A stretch of 64,000 nucleotides of DNA from the NCBI GenBank assembly GCA_003326205.1, contig LWTK01000038.1:116857-180856 (forward strand), in the 5' to 3' direction. This DNA comes from Nostoc sp. ATCC 43529 (lineage in GTDB: Bacteria; Cyanobacteriota; Cyanobacteriia; Cyanobacteriales; Nostocaceae). The position numbers and the translations under genes were made by a program. Positions 43,742 to 52,353 of this stretch are shown piece after piece (within the stretch, counting starts at the first letter, position 1; the number at the start of each line of letters is the position of its first letter). The notes below the pieces were generated by a model that saw nothing but the letters and a program-made list of their open reading frames with translations, ran no database searches and had not been told where the DNA came from.

Positions 43742-44056
43742 ACTTAGGGACTTGCAACGAAAAAAATATTCCATAGTAGGGGCGTACAGCTGTCATTGGT
43801 GTCAACTTAAGCTCAAAGCTATATCAGACAGGCGTTTTGCACATCCCTCACGCCCTCATCCCCTAACCCCTTCTCCCACAGGAGAAGGGGAATTAAATCT
43901 CTGGCTCCCCTCTCACGAACGGGAGAGGGGTTGGGGGTGAGGGCAAAACCTTATCACAAAGCGAGTTTCACGTTAAGTTGACACCAATGTACAGCTGTGC
44001 GCCTCTACAAATGTACAAATAATTTGGGATAATTTATTTTCTGGAAGTCCCTGAGT
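43742..44056. mobile_element. MITE-like element interrupted by a second MITE
   Basis: Outer element with imperfect ~30-base terminal inverted repeats: ACTTAGGGACTTGCA at 43742 and, on the other strand at 44056, ACTCAGGGACTTCCAG, followed on both sides by GAAAA and ATTATCC-like sequence. Its centre was the GTAGGGGCGTACAGCTGTGC palindrome, now split by the inner element at 43794-43989. A half copy of the outer end occurs at about 14875-14912. Confidence 0.7.
43785..43998. mobile_element. Inner MITE, 196 bp, with 9-bp target duplication
   Basis: Perfect 17-base terminal inverted repeats CATTGGTGTCAACTTAA (43794-43810) and TTAAGTTGACACCAATG (43973-43989). It is flanked by identical 9-base direct repeats TACAGCTGT at 43785-43793 and 43990-43998. 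The interior is an imperfect hairpin made of the CCCCTAACCCC/GGGGTTGGGG motif and has no transposase. Insertion was into the palindromic centre of another repeat. Confidence 0.93.
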
Positions 44057-44123
44057 TGTAATATTGACAATGGAAAATTCTAGATTTGAGTGATGGACTA
44101 TCTTGAAACTACAAATTTTTAGC

Positions 44124-44165
44124 AATATGGCGATCGCCTCGGTGACTGTAAGCGATCGCCATATT
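44124..44165. terminator. Perfect HIP1-containing stem-loop
   Basis: AATATGGCGATCGC (44124-44137) and GCGATCGCCATATT (44152-44165) form a perfect 14-base stem with a 14-base loop, 95 bases after the end of the radical SAM gene on the minus strand. It has no T-run, so it could be a terminator aided by Rho-like factors or an mRNA-end stabiliser. Confidence 0.6.
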
Positions 44166-44259
44166 TAATATATAGGAATCCTATTTGATTGTTGAACAAA
44201 ATTCCGTACACTTTAATCTTTTATAACCCTCTTGCCTACGCGGATTCCTATATTCAGTC

Positions 44260-45804
44260 CTAGTTACTTTGACTACCAGCAGACATCTTTGTCAGTCCTC
44301 CATGATAGTTAATCAATTTAGACTCTGCTTTACCAATTCTAGTTAAACGAAACTGCCAATCAGAAATATCTTCGTAGCTGAGGTGGTGGGTGTCACAACT
44401 CGGTGTCCATAAGCCGCCAACAATGGACGGATCGTCAAAGCGCAACAGTCCTGATTTGCGGATGTTTTCCCCTTGCGGCGTTCCTGGTATGGGAGAAATG
44501 GCATAGGAGGCGACTTGAAATTCCAGATCTGGATTAATTTCTCTGAGTTGTTGATGCAATTCTGAGACTGCTTCTTCAAGGCGGAGTAAACTTTCGTGGG
44601 TGTCATCGGGAAAGCCAATAATTAGACCATAGACAATCACGGGAAGACCCACTCTGACGATCGCTTGCATCATCTCACAATGCTGTTGCCAGGGGAGAAG
44701 CTTGCTATAGGATTGTGTACCAAAAACCGGACGTTCAGCGGGAATGTAACCTAAAAAGCCGCCAACTTTGCCATCCCATCCCCAAAGTGCCTCTATGAGT
44801 TCTTCGTCGGGTGTGAGGTCTGTATGGTCGTAGTTGCGTCCCCTTCCCAAGGTTGCTTTCCTCAGTTCCAAACCATTAGGCCACAAAAGCGGCATTCCCA
44901 TCTCTCTTGCGCCTTTGGTAATTTCCAAAACCTCTTCTCGCCCTCCTGGAAACAAAACCCGACCGAGAAATTGATCGGAACCCATGACTGTACAACTTGC
45001 TCCTGCTTCCTTCTGACGAGCAATCCAATTCAGGGTCGTTTGGGGTGACATACGACGATAGCCTGATGTGTAAGTTGGAGTCTGGCAAAAGTCACATTTG
45101 CGATCGCATCCTATGTCAGGATATACAGAGCCTATAGGTACGAGTTCTTGTATAAAAGGTTCTTCTGAGTATTCTGTACCTAAACATTGCTTGGCTACTT
45201 CCACTGATGGTAAAGCCCACTCATCTGGACTCATGGCTTTAGTGCGGGTTGGATGATAACTACCATCAGCCAAGATGACGCCGGTGAGCTTTTCTCGTGG
45301 AGTTTTGCCGAGTACATGGTCAAAAATCGGCCAATTGGCTGCACCCGATTTATCTATGACTATGGCTGTTGCGCCTGCGTCGAGGTAATGACGGGGTTCA
45401 GCAATAGCATCGGAACCACCAACCACCACTGGCTTGCCTTTACTGGCAAGATGAGCGATGGTCATACAAGTCACTTGGCGTTCTTGGGTGTAGTTTACTG
45501 TTACCCCCCAAGCATCGTAAGCTTCAGGGTCAAGATCGAAAATTCTCTGCCCAACATAAGCTTTGGTCAGATTCATGCCTTTCCAAGTGACTTCTCCGAA
45601 GGGTTCTCGACAATCGCCATCTTTGAGGTTTACCAATCGAGCATCAAAACCGCCCGCTTGCAGATCGGATATTAAAACCTGCTTGCTGAGCAAAGTGTTG
45701 CGTCTGTATAAGGCAGTCCAATTATTTCCGTCTGGATCGTATAACCCTAAGGCGGGCACTTCTACAAGTCCAATTGTCGGAACTTTTTTTGCTAGTAATG
45801 TCAT
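44260..45804 (-). CDS. B12-binding-type radical SAM protein
   Basis: A 514-aa radical SAM protein with a cobalamin-binding-like N-terminal Rossmann domain (~1-190: VPTIGLVEVPALGLYDP, LISDLQAGGFDARLV, KGKPVVVGGSDAIAEP, YLDAGATAIVID) and a radical SAM core whose cluster motif is CDRKCDFCQTP (~226-236). LPVIVYGLIIGFPDDTHESL is a typical late core segment. Enzymes of this class methylate or rearrange unreactive carbons. No context gene reveals the substrate; neighbours are a DUF427 protein and a porin. Its B12-binding residues cannot be confirmed by eye, since the usual DxHxxG is not obvious. Confidence 0.88.
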   Translation of the reverse strand: MTLLAKKVPTIGLVEVPALGLYDPDGNNWTALYRRNTLLSKQVLISDLQAGGFDARLVNLKDGDCREPFGEVTWKGMNLTKAYVGQRIFDLDPEAYDAWGVTVNYTQERQVTCMTIAHLASKGKPVVVGGSDAIAEPRHYLDAGATAIVIDKSGAANWPIFDHVLGKTPREKLTGVILADGSYHPTRTKAMSPDEWALPSVEVAKQCLGTEYSEEPFIQELVPIGSVYPDIGCDRKCDFCQTPTYTSGYRRMSPQTTLNWIARQKEAGASCTVMGSDQFLGRVLFPGGREEVLEITKGAREMGMPLLWPNGLELRKATLGRGRNYDHTDLTPDEELIEALWGWDGKVGGFLGYIPAERPVFGTQSYSKLLPWQQHCEMMQAIVRVGLPVIVYGLIIGFPDDTHESLLRLEEAVSELHQQLREINPDLEFQVASYAISPIPGTPQGENIRKSGLLRFDDPSIVGGLWTPSCDTHHLSYEDISDWQFRLTRIGKAESKLINYHGGLTKMSAGSQSN

Positions 45805-45909
45805 AACTATATTCTGTTAAGATTTGACATTTTCTCAGAATTCAGAACTCCAGAGGAGGCAGTGTATTCAGCGGATGAATCAACTGTCACTCAGAAGTAT
45901 GAATTGTTT

Positions 45910-47634
45910 TCAAAACAAAAATGCTGTTCGCAGCAGTCCAACCCAAATTGTATCGTTTGCTGAGTTATGTTCGGGATTTGTAATCATTAAAAAACCCGGA
46001 GTCATCAAAATTTTATCAGTTATTGGGTAGCGATAAGATAATTCCAAATGTAATGAAGTATCTTGATCGCGCCGTTCGATAATATCATTGTTGGTCACTT
46101 TCGGAGGCATCCCAAAGACAAAACTTAATTGACTGCCTAACTTACCCAAATCTGTTAATGATGCGGTAACAGCCCAACTCCAGATATCTGCATCAGCACC
46201 TCTAGAACCATTGAAATTACTCACAGTAGGTGAACCTTCAGCTATAGCGTTAAAGTAGCTAGTCCAACCACCTAAAGTTAATTTATCGGTCAATTTGTAT
46301 GTAAATTGCAAACCGAAAGCGTTGGAGGAAGTTGGTGTATTTCCGCCAAATGGTAATTGAGCAAATTGACTACCTTTACTCCCAGTTATATTGATAGTTG
46401 CACCAGGTTCCGGAGCATAGTAGTGACCGTAGGTAAAAGCAATCCCGATTTTATTTGATGGAGTATAGGTTACTTGAGTTAAAGCAGTATATTGACCATT
46501 AAATAATCCCTGATCGAGAGCGTTAGCAGAACTACTTAAATAACTAATACCTGCGGCTATTGTGTCTGTGAATTGATAGTAAGCTACAGCGCCACCACCA
46601 AAAGCAAAGGAGTAGATAGGACTTTCTGCACCAAAGGTGGAAATTGAACTAACAGGATTCAGAGCCGGAAAAATGCGAGTGGGAAAGTCTGCTACTGGAG
46701 CAATAGCTATAATGCCGCGATCGCCTATGGGAAATTCATAAAATAGCGAGCTTAATACGACATTATTACCAGTGTTGACTGAACCTGTCAAACTAGTCAT
46801 ACTGGTGCCAGTGACATCACTGCCAAAACCATTAATATTCCCTGCTAAAAGTTGGGTTCGTAATCTATCTTTACCTGTAAAACTGGTATCAAAAGTCAAA
46901 TTTGCTAGTGCTGAGAAGGTAGTATTTGCATTTAATTGTTCTGTTGAGTTACTACCAGGAGGAGCTGCTTTGTTGTCACCAAAACCACTAACTACATTCA
47001 AGACTACTGCACCCCTGAAAACTGTAGTGGTGCTAAACTGACGCTGTTCGATTAATGCTGTTTTTTGTTCTAATTTGTCTATTTTGGCATTAATATTTTG
47101 CAGTTCTTTAGTAAATTCTTCTTGCAATCTTTGGAAAGTCGCCAAGTCTTCTTGACTAGCAAATTTATTGTTTAAACTGGAAATTGAGCGCGTAACTTTT
47201 AGCAAACAATTGTCTAGGACGGCGGCAAATTCATAACGGTTCATCGCCCGATTACCATTAAAATTCCCCTCACCATCACCACTAATACATTGGTATTTTT
47301 CTACTAAGTTACGCAGCGCTTCATAAGCCCAATGTTCGGGGTTTACATCTTGTAATTGATTGACATTGACGATTTCATCTAATTCCGGAGGAGCATTACT
47401 ATATAGTTGTTCGCTTTGGGCTACTGGAATTTCTGCATTTTCAGGTTTGGAATCAGAATTGACTAAGGTTAATTGGTTTTCAGATGCTGGTTGAAAATCC
47501 TTGGTATTATTTAAATACTCTTGTTTAAGCAAATTTGAATTTAAAGGTATTTGCGCTAATACTGGCAATGATGTTAGTAAATTACCACTGAGAATTACTG
47601 AACTAAGAGTAACGGACAAATCCAATTTTTTCAT
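45910..47634 (-). CDS. SLH-OprB type outer-membrane porin (iron uptake porin-like)
   Basis: A ~574-aa cyanobacterial outer-membrane porin. An N-terminal signal sequence (MKKLDLSVTLSSVILSGNLL) is followed by an SLH domain that anchors to peptidoglycan (~90-150: DVNPEHWAYEALRNLVEKYQ and GNRAMNRYEFAAVLD), a coiled coil (~155-190), and a C-terminal OprB-like beta-barrel ending in Phe (LLRTAFLF), the normal outer-membrane signal. These are the main porins of cyanobacteria, and several are linked to iron uptake. I chose the ATG at 47634; an upstream in-frame ATG at 47658 adds eight residues before the signal sequence. It follows a PstS-like gene on the same strand. Confidence 0.93.
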   Translation of the reverse strand: MKKLDLSVTLSSVILSGNLLTSLPVLAQIPLNSNLLKQEYLNNTKDFQPASENQLTLVNSDSKPENAEIPVAQSEQLYSNAPPELDEIVNVNQLQDVNPEHWAYEALRNLVEKYQCISGDGEGNFNGNRAMNRYEFAAVLDNCLLKVTRSISSLNNKFASQEDLATFQRLQEEFTKELQNINAKIDKLEQKTALIEQRQFSTTTVFRGAVVLNVVSGFGDNKAAPPGSNSTEQLNANTTFSALANLTFDTSFTGKDRLRTQLLAGNINGFGSDVTGTSMTSLTGSVNTGNNVVLSSLFYEFPIGDRGIIAIAPVADFPTRIFPALNPVSSISTFGAESPIYSFAFGGGAVAYYQFTDTIAAGISYLSSSANALDQGLFNGQYTALTQVTYTPSNKIGIAFTYGHYYAPEPGATINITGSKGSQFAQLPFGGNTPTSSNAFGLQFTYKLTDKLTLGGWTSYFNAIAEGSPTVSNFNGSRGADADIWSWAVTASLTDLGKLGSQLSFVFGMPPKVTNNDIIERRDQDTSLHLELSYRYPITDKILMTPGFLMITNPEHNSANDTIWVGLLRTAFLF

Positions 47635-47802
47635 TATTTTTCTCTGAATCATCCTCACACAAAAAATGCTCTAAATAAGAGATTTATCAAACAGAATTCA
47701 GTAGTCAGAATGGGCTAAACGCCCCGCTACCGCTAACAGCAATGTTTTCTGACAAATTTTAAATTGTATCAATTCAGAATTCTATATTCTGAATTCTTCC
47801 CT

Positions 47803-48825
47803 TTAAAAAGGGCGGAGTTTCACTTCATTCTTGACAGCTTCAATTAATTTGGGACTAACATCCTCAGGAACTGTGGTATATCCCAAATCCTCATTAAAAC
47901 TTTGTCCTTTAGTCAAAATCCATGTCAGCAAATTTTGAGTTTTTTGCAGAATATCTTGGTTGGGATACTCTTTATGCACCAACAGCCAAGTTAAACTTAC
48001 TAAGGGATAGCCATTTTTTGGATCTTGGATATCTTCTGTTGTAAAATCCTCTTGAAATTTGATATTTGCTAAGGCTTTTTTAGTTTGTTCTAAAGTTGGT
48101 TTGATATAACTACCAGCTTGATTTTCAATACTGGCGATGGCTAGTTTGTTACCCAGAGCAACGTTTGTTTGCACATAGCCAATGGCACCATCGATTCTTC
48201 GTACTTCTCCGGCGATTTCACTATCTTGACTCAGAGCAGCAAATACCTTAAATCCCCAATCTGGTTTTCTACTAGCTAGGATTTTACCCCCGGTAATTTT
48301 CTGCAAATATTTTGTGAGAATAAAGCTAGTACCGGAATTTTCCGAGTTAACTACAACTTGGATTCTTTTATTAGGAAACCGGGAATTAATTTGTTGCCAG
48401 TTGCTAATTTGACCTGTGAATATTTTTGCTAATTGATCGCGAGATAACTTGACATCACTACTCACTTCTTTGAGGTGATAAACAATAGCTACTGCACCTC
48501 CAGCTATTGGCACCGTTAACAACCCATCTTCCATTTGATTAATTTCAATGGGGGTGGGAATTAAAGTAGTAGCGCCAAAGTCTACAGAGTTTTTCATAAA
48601 TAGCCGAATACCACCACCACTGCCAACGGCGCTATATTTAAATTTTTCACGTGTTTCTTTTTCGTATTCTTGGCTGTAGCGTTCTATCAGAGGTTGGGCA
48701 AAAGAATCACCAGCACCTCTAAGTAATTGAGCAGAAGCAGCATTCGTGGTGAAATTAATTGTTGTGGCAGCTACTAATGTGGCAGTAAAAATTTGTTGAT
48801 ACTTACTGGTTTTCAACTTTTTCAC
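47803..48825 (-). CDS. PstS-like phosphate-binding protein
   Basis: A 340-aa periplasmic binding protein of the PstS family, capturing phosphate for an ABC transporter. An N-terminal signal sequence precedes the mature start LLRGAGDSFAQPLIERYSQ, and the ligand site segments GSGGGIRLFMK and DFGATTLIPTPIEI follow, then VVVNSENSGTSFILTKYLQK. The permease and ATPase genes are not adjacent, so this copy is a stand-alone binding protein, common in cyanobacteria with several PstS copies. It precedes the porin gene by 144 bases on the same strand. Confidence 0.88.
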   Translation of the reverse strand: MKKLKTSKYQQIFTATLVAATTINFTTNAASAQLLRGAGDSFAQPLIERYSQEYEKETREKFKYSAVGSGGGIRLFMKNSVDFGATTLIPTPIEINQMEDGLLTVPIAGGAVAIVYHLKEVSSDVKLSRDQLAKIFTGQISNWQQINSRFPNKRIQVVVNSENSGTSFILTKYLQKITGGKILASRKPDWGFKVFAALSQDSEIAGEVRRIDGAIGYVQTNVALGNKLAIASIENQAGSYIKPTLEQTKKALANIKFQEDFTTEDIQDPKNGYPLVSLTWLLVHKEYPNQDILQKTQNLLTWILTKGQSFNEDLGYTTVPEDVSPKLIEAVKNEVKLRPF

Positions 48826-48905
48826 GAGTATTTTTTTTCAAAAAAAGCATCAATTTTAGAATTTAGATTGGAAAATCTCCAAATCTAAATTCTCAAACAC
48901 ATCCT

Positions 48906-49484
48906 CTAACTCAGATTAAGTTTTTTGCGGTAAATCATCACTTTATTGCCATCAGGAGCAACTTCTAACCAAAAATCCTGAATGACAAATTGATAATAAA
49001 ATTCTCCCAGACGGGTACTGCGCCAAATGCTGACTAATTGGTCATTTGGTGCCCATCGTTTGAAAGATTTCACAGCAATTTCCGGAACTCCACTAGCGTC
49101 TATTTGCTCGTCAACTTGTGTAATAGTGCCATTGGGAGTAACTTGTGCTTCAACTTGAAAGCCTTGTTGATTTTTTCCCCTGAGTATATATATTAATGAA
49201 CCGTCTGACTTCATTTCAATTCGGGCTTGGTTGAATTCAGCATTGGTCACTGTTTTGGCAGCAGACATAGCCGGTGCTGGTATTTCTTCTAGAGAAATTT
49301 TTCGTACTATTCCCCCTAAATTTTGGGCTAGTAATATGTTTTGTTTCTCAGTTAAAGATTGAGCCTGAGCATTACAGGGATAAATGGAGGATGTAAAAAA
49401 CGCTATGCCTGTAACTATTAGTATTCTGCACAAATTATTTGTGTAAAACATCATGTTGGTGTTAATGCTTGATATTTTGAACAA
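48906..49484 (-). CDS. Exported hypothetical protein, 192 aa
   Basis: Not recognised. It has an N-terminal signal sequence (hydrophobic core ILIVTGIAFFTSSIYP, then an AQAQ-type cleavage site) and a folded domain of ~130 residues with a beta-rich pattern like PepSY-type modules (IEMKSDGSLIYILRGKNQQG, VEAQVTPNGTITQVDEQI). The start codon lies inside the 3' end of the upstream sulfoxide synthase gene (overlap 49462-49484), so the two are probably translated from one message. A periplasmic role next to thiol-histidine synthesis is unexplained. Confidence in the gene is good. Confidence 0.75.
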   Translation of the reverse strand: MFKISSINTNMMFYTNNLCRILIVTGIAFFTSSIYPCNAQAQSLTEKQNILLAQNLGGIVRKISLEEIPAPAMSAAKTVTNAEFNQARIEMKSDGSLIYILRGKNQQGFQVEAQVTPNGTITQVDEQIDASGVPEIAVKSFKRWAPNDQLVSIWRSTRLGEFYYQFVIQDFWLEVAPDGNKVMIYRKKLNLS

Positions 49485-50799
49485 TTCTAAAACCGGCGTG
49501 TTGATAAAAATTGGGACGGAACCAATTGCGATAATATTTTAAAGCTTCTGTACCGTTAGTTATCCAACAACCTCCTAACATCATATAATGTTTGGTATCA
49601 AAAAATATAGCAGAATTATCTTCGTAGAGATAATGAGGTTTATATCCGGAAAGAGGATTTAAATTATCGCTCAACCATTCCCAAACATTGCCTCGCAAAT
49701 CGTACAATCCAGAGTGACTTTTGGCTGTTTCTAATATTCCCACTGGACTAGGTGAGCCAAATTTTAAATTGAGATTGTAATTTTCTATATCTTCTGATAA
49801 GCTGTTGCCGTAAGTTGCTAAATGATATTCTGATTCACTCATTAAGCGAGTATTTTCACCTTGCCAACGACAATAAGCCATTGCTTCATAGTGATTGACT
49901 TCCACTGGCCAATCTAAGGGCAATTCAATTTCATCAAACATGGCTCGATATTTATAATTGCCCTTTTGTGGTAGCCAAAATTTGGGATATTTGATGTTAT
50001 TTTGAGTTTTCCAATGCCAGGATTCTTCATCCCAATATTCTGGGTTTTCGTAACCACCAACCTTGATAAAATAAATAAATTCGGCATTGGTAATTAGATA
50101 TTTACTGGCGAAAAATGATTGAACTTCAACAGTGCGATCGCCATAATCAATATCCCATCCATAAGTCTGATCGTCTAAGGCTTTGCCAAGTTTTACTACC
50201 CCACCAGGAACTTCGATCATTTCATTCCCAGGAGTGTAACCATTAAAAGCAGCATATTTCCAGTTTTGGGGGCGCTTCACTCTGTCAATTGGTAGTTGGC
50301 GAATTAACATCGAAGAAGTTTCAATGTGAATTCGCTGGTGTTCAATTGCCATCATTAACGCCCAAAGGGGATGATGGGGATGAATTGGCAGAGTAATTGG
50401 GGTGGTTTTAATTACTTGGGAAATGATAGAATATGCTTGGTTTCGATATTCCCAAGTTTGGGAAACTGAAGGCCAATTCAAATGAGCGATCGCTGCATTC
50501 AATTCCTCTGGTTTTTCTGGATCGACTCCAATTTCAAACAAAATTTCATAGTCTGGATTCAGGCGTTTTTCTAATAATCCCACGCGAATTAATTTATTGA
50601 TGTAGAAAACAGCCGAATGTCCCAGATAAAAAATCAGAGGATTTCTCAAAGGATCGGGATTGATATAAAATGTATCTTCCCCAACCAGACTTTGCATGAG
50701 AGTATCTTCTAATTGCCAAGCATTCTCAAAGTAATCGAGAATGTCTTGAGAACTACAACTATCAAGTTTTAAAGGTTTAGCTGATTGCAGACTATTCAT
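49462..50799 (-). CDS. OvoA-type sulfoxide synthase (5-histidylcysteine sulfoxide synthase-like)
   Basis: A 445-aa nonheme-iron enzyme that joins the sulfur of cysteine (or a relative) to a histidine ring. The iron ligands are readable: His in YLGHSAVFYINKL and the pair in EHQRIHIETSS (HxxxHxE). The C-terminal formylglycine-enzyme-like domain carries GNVWEWLSDNLNPLSGYKPH and HYMMLGGCWITNGTEA, with the end NFYQHAGFRIV. These phrases, and the N-terminal LFEIGVDPEKPEELN, match OvoA more closely than EgtB, but the C-terminal methyltransferase of OvoA is absent. I chose ATG 50799; an in-frame GTG at 50841 adds 14 residues. EgtD lies two genes upstream. Confidence 0.88.
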   Translation of the reverse strand: MNSLQSAKPLKLDSCSSQDILDYFENAWQLEDTLMQSLVGEDTFYINPDPLRNPLIFYLGHSAVFYINKLIRVGLLEKRLNPDYEILFEIGVDPEKPEELNAAIAHLNWPSVSQTWEYRNQAYSIISQVIKTTPITLPIHPHHPLWALMMAIEHQRIHIETSSMLIRQLPIDRVKRPQNWKYAAFNGYTPGNEMIEVPGGVVKLGKALDDQTYGWDIDYGDRTVEVQSFFASKYLITNAEFIYFIKVGGYENPEYWDEESWHWKTQNNIKYPKFWLPQKGNYKYRAMFDEIELPLDWPVEVNHYEAMAYCRWQGENTRLMSESEYHLATYGNSLSEDIENYNLNLKFGSPSPVGILETAKSHSGLYDLRGNVWEWLSDNLNPLSGYKPHYLYEDNSAIFFDTKHYMMLGGCWITNGTEALKYYRNWFRPNFYQHAGFRIVQNIKH

Positions 50800-50900
50800 G
50801 CGCTTAGAAAATTTTAGATTTGCTACTTGGGATCGATCCACGGATAAACCCGCTTGCTCTATCCTATTAAGGAATTATTGGTCAGTTAATTGATTGTTTT

Positions 50901-52031
50901 TCAATTATTCGTGCCTTGTAAATTATTTTTTAATTTTTCTGGATTCGTTTCTAATCTCACATAGAGGAAGTCAATTTCTTCCTGTTCCAGTAATTCTAAT
51001 ATTGCTAGATTTAAGTTTTTCTCAGCGTCAAAGTAGAGATTTTCATCATTTACAAATGCCATAATCTCAATGACACGGGCATTTTCTTGAATTTTTGCGA
51101 ACCGCACTGTACATGATGGAGAAAAGCCGGGAATAGATTTTGGCATTTCCTGAATTGCAGCACAAATTCTAGCTGTTTGCTTAGCTGAAATTCCATCGAT
51201 TTTAAGAATTAAATTAATCCCCCACTTTAATTCTTTGCCAGGATTTTGTGACCAATTTTCCACAATTCCAGTAATCATTCTAGAATTGGGCATTTTCATA
51301 ATAGAACCCCACTTAACTACATGTAGGGTTGTGGTTCTAAATCCAATATTTAATATCTGCACAAAGCCATCTACTCCTGATACTCCCACCCAGTCGCCTT
51401 CTCGATAAATCTTATCTGAGTAGATAATCAATGTACAAAACCAGTCATAAACAATGTCTTTAAGGAGCAAACCTAAAGTGATACCAGCACCACCTAATAA
51501 CCCAACCAATGCAGCTGCTGATTGTCCTAAAAATATTTCACTGAGTTTAATTGCCAGGACAATAATTGCTGCTGATTGAAAAACCTTCGGCATTAAGGGT
51601 CGCAGTAACTCATCAAGTTCAGTCTCGGTGTGTAGAATCAAATTAGCAATTATCTGCCCAAAGATAGAAGAACCCCGGTACACAACATAGGCGATAATAA
51701 ACACTACACTGAAGTTGAGGGTTTTTCCTATTGCTTCATTTAACTGAGGTTCTAAGTTATCTGCTAAGATAATTTTTGATAACCAGATTCCGCCAATAAA
51801 AATTAGCCAGCCTAAGGAAGGTTTGAGAACTACAACTAATTCATCATCAAGTGTACTTTTAGTTTTGCTAGTAAAACGCTCAATGCTTTTAATGACGACA
51901 GCAATAAACAACCTTCTCAATACCTGTGTCAGCGTTAATATAACGATGACGGCTACAATTTTACTGACGGGTATGCCAGAATAATTGAGATTTTTTAGTG
52001 TGTTCCAAACTGCTTCCATAGATTGACCCAA
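50901..52031 (-). CDS. MscS family mechanosensitive channel
   Basis: A 376-aa MscS-like channel. Several membrane helices fill the first ~190 residues. The pore-lining helix and loop read QSAAALVGLLGGAGITLGLL, rich in Ala and Gly, followed by YREGDWVGVSGVDGFVQILN and IGFRTTTLHVVKWGSIMKMP, the beta domain typical of the family. The C-terminal cytoplasmic part has the usual alpha/beta layout. These channels release solutes on membrane stretch. It is on the same strand 101 bases upstream of the sulfoxide synthase and between it and egtD; a transport function for the thiol compound is possible but only suggested by the position. Confidence 0.9.
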   Translation of the reverse strand: MGQSMEAVWNTLKNLNYSGIPVSKIVAVIVILTLTQVLRRLFIAVVIKSIERFTSKTKSTLDDELVVVLKPSLGWLIFIGGIWLSKIILADNLEPQLNEAIGKTLNFSVVFIIAYVVYRGSSIFGQIIANLILHTETELDELLRPLMPKVFQSAAIIVLAIKLSEIFLGQSAAALVGLLGGAGITLGLLLKDIVYDWFCTLIIYSDKIYREGDWVGVSGVDGFVQILNIGFRTTTLHVVKWGSIMKMPNSRMITGIVENWSQNPGKELKWGINLILKIDGISAKQTARICAAIQEMPKSIPGFSPSCTVRFAKIQENARVIEIMAFVNDENLYFDAEKNLNLAILELLEQEEIDFLYVRLETNPEKLKNNLQGTNN

Positions 52032-52353
52032 GATTAACTAAAAGGTGGTTGAGTATTTGATAAACAACAATTCAACACAGAAGTTCGAGTCAAGACTGGC
52101 GAGAAGCTGTCCTTCTGGTATGTACAGTAGGAACCATCAAGTCGTCACCTTTAGCTTTATTGGTAGAGTATTTACCAATTTTCAGTTCTGATATCATGTC
52201 TGACTAATTACCCATAATCAAAACCTCTCCGTATCCTCGTTTCAAAGCGTCAGTCCTAACTATGGGTGTTTAACTGCATATGATACAACTGCTTTTTCAG
52301 AGGAGCCAGTTTCTGAAGTCTGTGTTGAAATTAAACTTTGAAAATGCAAGATC
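52032..52353. other. Intergenic region between egtD and MscS gene
   Basis: 322 bases on a same-strand junction. I see no gene and no repeat; the length would allow a separate promoter for the MscS gene. Confidence 0.5.

Noticed and set aside
43707..43940. Plus-strand open frame containing PHPLTPSPTGEGE
   Set aside because: It is a translation of the inner MITE and its hairpin repeat, not a gene.
49462..50799. Plain EgtB assignment for the sulfoxide synthase
   Set aside because: The conserved phrases fit OvoA's N-terminal part better; the neighbouring EgtD alone does not decide the type.
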